Origin: Prevotella sp. UBA4268
GTDB taxonomy: Bacteria; Bacteroidota; Bacteroidia; Bacteroidales; Bacteroidaceae
Assembly: GCA_002395135.1 (NCBI GenBank)
Contig: DGWC01000075.1
Span: 39,514-49,718, forward strand
Direction of reading: 5' to 3'
Length of the DNA stretch: 10,205 bases
The notes beneath the pieces were generated by a model that had not been told where the DNA came from, did no database searches, and saw only the letters and a program-made list of their open reading frames with translations. The position numbers and the translations under genes were made by a program. Below, in pieces: positions 1 through 4,934 of the stretch. How positions within the stretch are numbered: position 1 is the first letter of the stretch; each line of letters opens with the position of its first letter.

Positions 1-613
1 TCGGGTCGCGTGTGCACTGCTCAGGAGTGAACTTATAGGCTCCGTGGCTGGTACCAATGGAAATTGCCAGCGAGTCGCAACCGGTGCGGGTGGCGAAGTC
101 GATAACTTCCTCGGGCTTTGTATAGTGAGAAACGGCACTTGACACCTCATCCTCAACACCGGCGAGAACGCCGAGTTCAGCCTCAACAGTTACGTCGAAC
201 TGGTGAGCATAGTCAACCACCTTCTTGGTCAGGGCGATGTTCTCCTCGTAAGGCAGCGAACTGGCATCGATCATCACTGACGAGAAACCGAAGTCAACGC
301 AACTCTTGCAGGTCTCGAAACTGTCACCGTGGTCCAGATGGAGCACAATCTCAGGATGCTTGCAACCCAATTCCTTGGCATACTCCACAGCACCCTGTGC
401 CATGTACTTCAGCAAGGTCTGGTTGGCATAGTTGCGTGCGCCCTTGGAAACCTGGAGGATAACGGGGCTCTTCAGTTCAGAAGAAGCCTTGATGATGGCC
501 TGCAACTGTTCCATATTGTTGAAGTTGAATGCAGGAATGGCATAGCCGCCATTGATGGCACGGGCAAACATTTCCTTGGTGTTTACCAAGCCTAAGTCTT
601 TGTAATTTACCAT
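1..613 (-). CDS. fba: Class II fructose-1,6-bisphosphate aldolase, 5' part (3' end outside window)
   Basis: This zinc-dependent aldolase cleaves fructose-1,6-bisphosphate to dihydroxyacetone phosphate and glyceraldehyde-3-phosphate, and catalyses the reverse reaction in gluconeogenesis, in the cytoplasm. Reading leftwards from the ATG at 613-611, 204 codons are open to the window edge. The N-terminus runs MVNYKDLGLVNTKEMF and is followed by IPAFNFNNMEQL (26-37). The catalytic Asp and a zinc-binding His lie in HLDHGD (92-97), the EAELG segment is at 144-148, and IGTSHGAYKF (186-195) carries another zinc ligand, His190. These are family hallmarks. The long VEDEVS insertion suggests the larger class II type of about 330 residues, so roughly 130 residues are missing. 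No clear Shine-Dalgarno sequence precedes the start; the upstream bases are A/T only, as is usual in Bacteroidetes. A promoter candidate lies about 120 nt upstream. The family call is secure. Physiological preference for fructose rather than tagatose bisphosphate is inferred. Confidence 0.95.
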   Translation of the reverse strand, partial: MVNYKDLGLVNTKEMFARAINGGYAIPAFNFNNMEQLQAIIKASSELKSPVILQVSKGARNYANQTLLKYMAQGAVEYAKELGCKHPEIVLHLDHGDSFETCKSCVDFGFSSVMIDASSLPYEENIALTKKVVDYAHQFDVTVEAELGVLAGVEDEVSSAVSHYTKPEEVIDFATRTGCDSLAISIGTSHGAYKFTPEQCTRDP

Positions 614-735
614 AATTATAATATTTATTATTAAACTGAAAATCTCTTTTCCTGTTGCGAACCGCTTGAAAACCGCCGTTGATGCGAGTGGACGGAAGAT
701 GACGGTTTCCTGATGTCGCGGTGGTTTTATTGGTG
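614..735 (-). other. Long 5' untranslated leader of the aldolase gene with complementary arms
   Basis: About 115-120 nt separate the aldolase start from its best promoter candidate. On the minus strand the leader holds AAAACCACCG (728-719) and CGGCGGTTTT (678-669), which pair at 9 of 10 positions across 40 nt. A second segment, GAAACCG (near 708-702), could pair with the same 3' arm, so alternative folds are possible. The final 50 nt before the start are A/T rich. No known riboswitch was recognised. Transcription and folding are inferred from sequence alone. Confidence 0.3.
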
Positions 736-743
736 CAAAGTTA
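736..743 (-). promoter_or_regulatory. Candidate Bacteroidetes -7 box of the aldolase promoter
   Basis: The minus strand reads TAACTTTG, an exact match to TAnnTTTG. I do not find a good TTTG-type -33 element at 19-21 nt upstream, so this promoter is weaker on paper than the others in the window. It is the only match between the symporter gene and the aldolase start. Confidence 0.45.
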
Positions 744-811
744 ACATTTTAATTTGTAAATCAGCCCACCGCAACATTTTTTAATGCCAGCGAATGGTGA
801 AAATGTATGTG

Positions 812-860
812 AAAACCGCATTCGCGCAAACAGGAAGGCTGTTTTTGTAAAATGCGGTTT
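812..860 (-). terminator. Nested hairpin after the sugar symporter gene, probable terminator
   Basis: The outer arms AAACCGCATT (813-822) and AATGCGGTTT (851-860) are perfectly complementary over 10 bp. Inside them is a second perfect hairpin, AAACAG (828-833) and CTGTTT (839-844), with a 5-nt loop. On the minus strand the structure starts 9 nt beyond the symporter stop codon and ends in only four T residues. It therefore resembles an imperfect intrinsic terminator, or an RNA 3'-end stabiliser. It also separates the symporter from the aldolase promoter. Confidence 0.55.
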
Positions 861-868
861 ACAAAATG

Positions 869-2074
869 TCAGTCTTTTGACTGGTTCACAAGACCAAAAC
901 CATAAAGCGACACGGCAATGAACCCAAGCAGCGGGATGATAAACGGGATGACCAGATTGGTGGCATCGGCAATGATGCCCATGAGCAGGAAGCCGCATCC
1001 GCCGACCGGCGTCATCATCAGAATAGACGAGGCACTCTTGGTGAGGCTGCCCAAACCGCTGACCGCAAGGGAGAAGATGGTGGGAAACATGATGGCCTCG
1101 AAGAGATAGATGCCCAGCAGGGCAATGAGCGACACGATGCCCACGTTCATCAATACCAGCATGGTGCAGGCCACGCAGCCGATGCCGCAGATGAGCAGCA
1201 TGCGCTCGGCCGCCACGTAACGCATGATCCAACTGCCGCTGAAGCGCCCCACCATGAAGAAGGCGAGGGCTCCGGTGAGCACCATCGATGCCACGCGGTC
1301 GGTCATCCACCCTTGACCTGTGACGAAATTGATGAAATAACTGTTGATGGAAATCTCTGCCACCTCGTAAGCCAGCAGGGCGATGAGACCATAGACGAAA
1401 ACGCGGTGCTTCCAGATTCTCAGCAAGGGCTCGCGACCGTATTTGGCCTTTTCGTCGCCACCGTCATCGTGCTTGATCTCCGGCAGGTCCACCTTGGCAA
1501 ACACCACGGCTATCGCCAACACCAACAGTCCTAAGATGGCATAGGGAACAGCCACGCTGCCGCTGTCGGAAGAATCGCGGAACAGGAACTGACCCACCAC
1601 AAATGTGGCGAAAAGACATCCCAGTCCGTTGAACGACTGCGAGAAGTTTAAACGGCTCGTTGATGTTTCCTTGTCGCCCAACTCTGTTACGTAAGGATTG
1701 GCAGCCGTCTCCAAAAAGGTAAGGCCGCAGCCGATAACGAACAGGGCTCCGAGAAAGGCATAGAACGTGCCGGCCTCGTTGCCGGGGATGAAAATGAGCG
1801 CTCCCATGCCAAACAGCAAAAGACCGAACACCACTCCCCGGCGATAGCCGTAGCGATTGATGAACAGTCCTGCCGGGATGGCCATCAGGAAATAACCGAG
1901 ATAGGTTGTTACCTGAATGAGCGAAGACTGCGTTATGGATATGTGCATCTCATTCTGGAAATGCTTGTTCAGCACGTCCAGAATAGCCCTGGCAAATCCC
2001 CAGAGAAAAAACAGAGAGGTTACCAGTATGAATGGAACAAGATACTGCTTGGTGGTTAGTTTATGCTTTGACAT
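869..2074 (-). CDS. FHS-family sugar:H+ symporter (FucP/GluP-like MFS permease)
   Basis: This 401-residue inner-membrane permease of the major facilitator superfamily belongs to the fucose-galactose-glucose:H+ symporter branch. It shows about twelve hydrophobic segments. Residues matching those important in E. coli FucP are present at a constant offset of 13: Asp33 in AILDVLN (FucP Asp46), Glu122 in FLETAANPY (Glu135) and Asn149 in LNFSQSFNGLG (Asn162). Other family motifs are IQVTTYLGYFLMAIPAG (53-69) and the PTIFSLAVSGLG segment in the C-terminal half. The length is close to the family norm. The substrate cannot be read from sequence; fucose, glucose, galactose and arabinose are all plausible. 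Its neighbours are aqpZ upstream and aldolase downstream. A 137-nt gap upstream contains its own promoter and repeat elements, so control by a sugar-responsive regulator is possible. The start is an ATG immediately followed by the charged N-terminus MSKHKLTTKQY. Confidence 0.9.
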   Translation of the reverse strand: MSKHKLTTKQYLVPFILVTSLFFLWGFARAILDVLNKHFQNEMHISITQSSLIQVTTYLGYFLMAIPAGLFINRYGYRRGVVFGLLLFGMGALIFIPGNEAGTFYAFLGALFVIGCGLTFLETAANPYVTELGDKETSTSRLNFSQSFNGLGCLFATFVVGQFLFRDSSDSGSVAVPYAILGLLVLAIAVVFAKVDLPEIKHDDGGDEKAKYGREPLLRIWKHRVFVYGLIALLAYEVAEISINSYFINFVTGQGWMTDRVASMVLTGALAFFMVGRFSGSWIMRYVAAERMLLICGIGCVACTMLVLMNVGIVSLIALLGIYLFEAIMFPTIFSLAVSGLGSLTKSASSILMMTPVGGCGFLLMGIIADATNLVIPFIIPLLGFIAVSLYGFGLVNQSKD

Positions 2075-2104
2075 GACTCGTTGTTGGATAGGTCACATTA
2101 AACA

Positions 2105-2176
2105 CATTGAACTTTACGGTTAGCGCTGCAAGAGATGGCTCCCATGGCAACAAACGGCCGACCGCAAAGTTCAATG
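2105..2176. repeat. 16-bp inverted repeat in the symporter promoter region
   Basis: CATTGAACTTTACGGT (2105-2120) and ACCGCAAAGTTCAATG (2161-2176) are reverse complements at 15 of 16 positions, separated by 40 bp. The right arm contains the proposed -7 box of the symporter promoter, so the left arm looks like an inverted copy of promoter DNA lying in the transcribed leader. A third copy of the core ATTGAACT (minus strand) lies at 2197-2190, in tandem with the right arm at a 22-bp period. Confidence 0.6.
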
Positions 2177-2197
2177 CACTCATGTGCAGAGTTCAAT
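2167..2197 (-). promoter_or_regulatory. Candidate promoter of the sugar symporter gene
   Basis: On the minus strand a -33 type ATTG (2197-2194) is followed after about 20 nt by GAACTTTG (2174-2167), a 7-of-8 type match to the Bacteroidetes -7 box (G replaces the first T). The implied transcription start near 2160 gives a leader of about 85 nt. The box is off consensus, which fits a regulated promoter, but the assignment is tentative. Confidence 0.4.
2175..2188. promoter_or_regulatory. Candidate operator dyad between -33 and -7 of the symporter promoter
   Basis: The bases TGCAC-TCAT-GTGCA form a perfect 5+5 dyad with a 4-bp spacer. It sits exactly between the proposed -33 and -7 elements, where a bound repressor would block polymerase. 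The regulator is not in the window. Short dyads can occur by chance, so support comes mainly from the position. Confidence 0.35.
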
Positions 2198-2211
2198 ACT
2201 TCATGAAGTTA

Positions 2212-2892
2212 TTACTTCTCCACATCAATCATCTTCCAGATTCCAGCAGCGCAGGCACCACCCACCAGCGGGCCAACGATGAAGATCCAGAGATTAGTCA
2301 ATGCAGAACCGCCCTGGAAGAGTGCCGGACCGATGGAACGTGCCGGGTTCACAGAGGTGCCAGTGTAGCGGATGCAGCAAAGGTGAACGAGGATCAGTGA
2401 AAGGCCGATGGCAAGACCGGCGAAGTTGTTGGTAGCACCGTTGGTCTTGGCTGTTGCGCCGAGCACGACAAGCACGAACACGCAGGTGAACACAATCTCT
2501 GCGAGCAAACCGCCGATGGCAGGAATTGTTCCGGCACCGTTGGCCTGCAGGTCGTTGGCTCCGGTACCCTCCAAGCCTGAAGAGGTTGTAAGCACATAGA
2601 GAATAGCAGAACCGATGATGGCGCCAATCACCTGGAACACCATATACATGCCGCAGTCTTTAGCGTTCATTCTGCCACTGAGGAAGCAACCGAGTGTGAT
2701 TGCCGGATTGATATGACAACCGGAAATACCGCCAATGGCATAAGCCATGGCCACCACTGCCAAACCGAAAGCGATGGCAGTTCCCACTACTGTTTCGGGA
2801 TCACCGTTTGTACAACCCAAACTGACGGCTGCACCGCAGCCCATCAGTACCAGCACCATTGTGCCGACCATTTCTGCTAAATACTTTTTCAT
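2212..2892 (-). CDS. aqpZ: Aquaporin Z-type water channel (MIP family)
   Basis: This 226-residue inner-membrane channel allows passive water flow and would act in osmotic adjustment. It shows six hydrophobic segments and the two pore motifs in the expected halves: HINPA (Asn62-Ala64) and SVNPARS (Asn182-Ala184). The selectivity-filter positions can be aligned with E. coli AqpZ: Phe42 in AIAFGL, His170 in LVHL, Thr179 in GTSVNP and Arg185. This F/H/T/R set is that of strict water channels rather than glycerol facilitators. The C-terminal FQGGSALTNLW segment also matches AqpZ. The length is typical (E. coli 231). AAGGAA lies just before the ATG and could serve as a ribosome site. A strong promoter lies about 50 nt upstream, so the gene can be expressed independently of the GH43 gene that ends 115 nt before its start. 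No clear terminator follows its stop codon. Confidence 0.96.
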   Translation of the reverse strand: MKKYLAEMVGTMVLVLMGCGAAVSLGCTNGDPETVVGTAIAFGLAVVAMAYAIGGISGCHINPAITLGCFLSGRMNAKDCGMYMVFQVIGAIIGSAILYVLTTSSGLEGTGANDLQANGAGTIPAIGGLLAEIVFTCVFVLVVLGATAKTNGATNNFAGLAIGLSLILVHLCCIRYTGTSVNPARSIGPALFQGGSALTNLWIFIVGPLVGGACAAGIWKMIDVEK

Positions 2893-2942
2893 GTTCCTTA
2901 TTGTTTTAAAAAATTAATAATACGTTCTTTGTTATTATTCGG

Positions 2943-2974
2943 CAAAAATAAGGAATTATTTCGAATTCTGCAAT
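2943..2974 (-). promoter_or_regulatory. Promoter of aqpZ
   Basis: The minus strand shows ATTG (2974-2971), a 20-nt spacer and TATTTTTG (2950-2943), an exact TAnnTTTG -7 box. The implied start near 2937 gives a leader of about 45 nt. The promoter lies within the 115 nt between the GH43 stop codon and the aqpZ start. Confidence 0.7.
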
Positions 2975-3007
2975 TTTTTTAACTAAAATCATTGCTTTTT
3001 TCCTGCT

Positions 3008-4660
3008 TTATTTTTCAGAATAACACAAAAAAGGAAACTCTGCCCAGGCATCTGCACTCTCGACAGGGGCGTAGGCATAGGCTCCCACCACCACACCAGT
3101 GAAGCCTCCGGCCACCTCGGTGCTCATCAGCGAGCAGTCGAGTGCACCCAGTTCGGTCCACTTGTCGCCAAGAAGTTCGTCCACTTCTGTGGCTTTCTGG
3201 TATTCGAAATAATAGTGGTTGCCGTCGCTCCGCACGCGAATGAAGGGCGGAACCGCGCCAACCTGAACACTGGAAACGAGATAGTCGATGCTTTTCAACT
3301 TGCACCGCAGCGACAGCCGATAGCCATCGGATTCGCGGGTGACGAAGAAGTCCAGGTGGCCATCGTTGATCTGATAGACAGAAAGGCCAGCCTCGGCACC
3401 GTCGCGCATGGCATCGGAAAGGTTCACAACGGTCTCCATCGTGAACGCTGCGTTCTCCTGCCGATGTCCATAGAAGGCGGGGCGCTCGTTGCGAGTCAGC
3501 GTACTGGCGGAGGCATAGAGGCGGACGGTGGTCTGCGACACACCGCGCCACGCCTGACCACGGCTTACCTCAACGGGGCGTTTCGGGTTCTGAATGTAGA
3601 TCCACTCTGGTCCCAGCCCGCGGGTGCCGGTTGTCGTGGACGCATCAGAGCGGCCGCTCCCCTGCCCTGCCGTCGGCGAAACGGCGGGCAACAGACTGGC
3701 AGCCATCAAGGTGTCAATGGGTTCGTTGTTGTTCACCACGGGCCATTCACCGTTTTTCCATTCCACAGGGGCAAGACAAGTCTCGCGTCCCAAATGGTGA
3801 TAACTGCCGCCATAGTTGCGATAAGCCAGGAAGACCACCCACCAGGAACCGTCTTCGGCCTGCACGAAATCGCCATGGCCAGTGCCCTGTATCTGCATGC
3901 TCTGGCCTTTCATCGAGCAGTTGGTGAGAATGGGATTGGCGGGATTGCTCTCATAAGGTCCGTAGATATTGCGGCTGCGGGCAATGGTCAGTTTGTGGGC
4001 CAACTCTGTTCCTCCCTCAGAAATCAGCAGATAGTAATATCCGTCCTTCTTATAAAGATGAGGTCCTTCAGGATAACGTCCGCCGGTGCCTCGCCAAAGA
4101 GGCCTGCTCTCGGTGAGTTGCTCGCCTGTCTGCGGATTGATTTCACAGAGCATAATGGTGTTATCGGGATTGCTGACCATGTAGCATTTCCCATTCTCGA
4201 AAAACAAAGACGGGTCAATGCCCTGCTGTTTCAGCCAAACGGGTTCGCTCCACGGGCCGCGCGGGTCTTTCGCCGTGACCAGGAAATTGCCGCCGTTACC
4301 CACATTTGTAGTTATCATATAGAACAATCCTTCATGGTATCGGATGGTGGGCGCATAGATTCCCAACCAAGAACTGGCACCTTTCAGCGGCAGTTGGCTT
4401 TCACGGTCCAACACATTGCCTATCTGCTCCCAGTTGACCAAATCCTTCGAGTGAAAGATTGGCACGCCGGGAAAATACTGAAAGGAGGAATTAACCAGAT
4501 AATAATCGCTCCCTACCCTGCATACTGAGGGGTCGGGATGAAATCCTGGAATCACCGGATTCCTGAAATCCTGGGCATTGGAACTTGCCTGCACCAACAA
4601 AAACAGTACAAGCCAAAAACAATGTTTTTTAAAGACTGGTAAATGATGAGATATATTCAT
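3008..4660 (-). CDS. Secreted glycoside hydrolase family 43 (beta-xylosidase / alpha-L-arabinofuranosidase type)
   Basis: This 550-residue enzyme probably removes arabinose or xylose from plant hemicellulose in the periplasm or at the cell surface. Residues 1-29 look like a type I signal peptide: basic start, hydrophobic FWLVLFLLVQ, cleavage near SSNA-QD. The five-bladed propeller (about 33-325) starts with NPVIPGFHPDPS, placing the catalytic base at Asp43. The pKa-modulating Asp149 lies in GIDPSLFFE, the general acid Glu198 in RYPEGPHLY, and the metal-associated His262 in GTGHGDF. A C-terminal beta-sandwich (about 349-547) fits the long GH43 forms of roughly 530 residues. The two domains are joined by a Gly/Ser/Thr-rich linker (about 328-348). 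The specificity is unknown. No SusC/SusD, sensor or second glycosidase accompanies it here. Upstream is a terminated leader RNA, so expression may depend on readthrough. The family call is secure; the exact substrate is not. Confidence 0.93.
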   Translation of the reverse strand: MNISHHLPVFKKHCFWLVLFLLVQASSNAQDFRNPVIPGFHPDPSVCRVGSDYYLVNSSFQYFPGVPIFHSKDLVNWEQIGNVLDRESQLPLKGASSWLGIYAPTIRYHEGLFYMITTNVGNGGNFLVTAKDPRGPWSEPVWLKQQGIDPSLFFENGKCYMVSNPDNTIMLCEINPQTGEQLTESRPLWRGTGGRYPEGPHLYKKDGYYYLLISEGGTELAHKLTIARSRNIYGPYESNPANPILTNCSMKGQSMQIQGTGHGDFVQAEDGSWWVVFLAYRNYGGSYHHLGRETCLAPVEWKNGEWPVVNNNEPIDTLMAASLLPAVSPTAGQGSGRSDASTTTGTRGLGPEWIYIQNPKRPVEVSRGQAWRGVSQTTVRLYASASTLTRNERPAFYGHRQENAAFTMETVVNLSDAMRDGAEAGLSVYQINDGHLDFFVTRESDGYRLSLRCKLKSIDYLVSSVQVGAVPPFIRVRSDGNHYYFEYQKATEVDELLGDKWTELGALDCSLMSTEVAGGFTGVVVGAYAYAPVESADAWAEFPFLCYSEK

Positions 4661-4799
4661 AAGACTGTATTTTTATCCCGGAAAATTAGGTTTAATCATT
4701 ACACACCGGCCCGCACCTGCCTGAAAAAGCGCTCCGGGACGGGAAGTGCCCTATTCAAAAAGGGCAAAACGTCACGACAAAAAAACGAAGCGTCAAAAC
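4661..4799 (-). other. Leader segment between the small-RNA terminator and the GH43 start
   Basis: These 139 nt hold no TAnnTTTG match on the minus strand and no gene that I can support. A short hairpin, GCCCT and AGGGC (4748-4752 with 4761-4765), and G/C-rich patches near 4705-4745 suggest structure if transcribed. The absence of a second promoter implies that GH43 mRNA comes from the promoter at 4866-4897 by reading through the terminator, or from a promoter that does not fit the consensus. Confidence 0.35.
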
Positions 4800-4825
4800 A
4801 AAAAAAAGGAGCGCCGCTGCGCTCC
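4800..4825 (-). terminator. Strong intrinsic terminator within the GH43 leader
   Basis: On the minus strand GGAGCGC (4825-4819), loop AGCG and GCGCTCC (4814-4808) make a perfect 7-bp G/C-rich stem followed by eight T residues (4807-4800). This is a textbook intrinsic terminator. It lies about 35 nt downstream of a consensus promoter and 140 nt ahead of the GH43 start, so it ends a short RNA or acts as an attenuator. Confidence 0.85.
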
Positions 4826-4860
4826 CATTGTTAACCTTAAATCTAATACTATGAAAAACA
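4800..4860 (-). ncRNA. Short terminated leader RNA, possible sRNA or attenuator
   Basis: The promoter at 4866-4897 and the terminator at 4800-4825 define a transcript of about 60 nt. Its 5' part is unstructured and A/U rich, with the core AGTATTAGATTTAAGG (4849-4834) followed by TTAACAATG and then the terminator stem. I have an unverified impression that this A/U-rich core recurs ahead of different terminator stems in Bacteroidales genomes, but I cannot name a described family. An 11-codon frame (4828-4793: MGAQRRSFFLF, stop) starts 6 nt after AAGG and runs through the terminator stem. Its translation would melt the stem. It may be fortuitous. Both a free small RNA and a cis-acting attenuator of GH43 fit. 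Confidence 0.5.
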
Positions 4861-4865
4861 CGATG

Positions 4866-4897
4866 CAAATATAAGCGATTTTTTCCATACAGCCAAC
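4866..4897 (-). promoter_or_regulatory. Promoter of the short leader RNA / GH43 unit
   Basis: The minus strand reads GTTG (4897-4894), a 20-nt spacer and TATATTTG (4873-4866), an exact -7 box. Transcription should start near 4860. It lies 38 nt beyond the stop codon of the upstream receiver/ATP-grasp gene, with no convincing terminator in between. Confidence 0.75.
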
Positions 4898-4934
4898 ACC
4901 TGACCTCAAAAAACGCCGTATTTTTAAGATATTT

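Noticed and set aside
2105..2176. Invertible promoter flanked by inverted repeats, as in Bacteroides phase variation
   Set aside because: The spacer is only 40 bp, the main promoter element lies in an arm rather than in the spacer, and no recombinase gene is nearby.
3215..4528. Long plus-strand open frame of 437 codons opposite the GH43 gene
   Set aside because: It is antisense to a clearly conserved enzyme with catalytic motifs, has no recognisable domain and no promoter match. It reflects codon bias on the coding strand.
869..4660. Polysaccharide utilization locus
   Set aside because: There is one GH43 and one sugar permease, but no SusC/SusD pair, hybrid two-component sensor or anti-sigma regulator, and internal promoters split the genes.
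4851..4874. Seven-codon plus-strand frame starting ATGAAAAACACG
   Set aside because: It lies antisense across the minus-strand promoter and has no promoter or ribosome site of its own; it is a chance match.
4905..4930. Terminator for the receiver/ATP-grasp gene (AAAAATACGGCGTTTTTT on the minus strand)
   Set aside because: The pairing is almost only A-T with a broken G/C core, so it is too weak to call.
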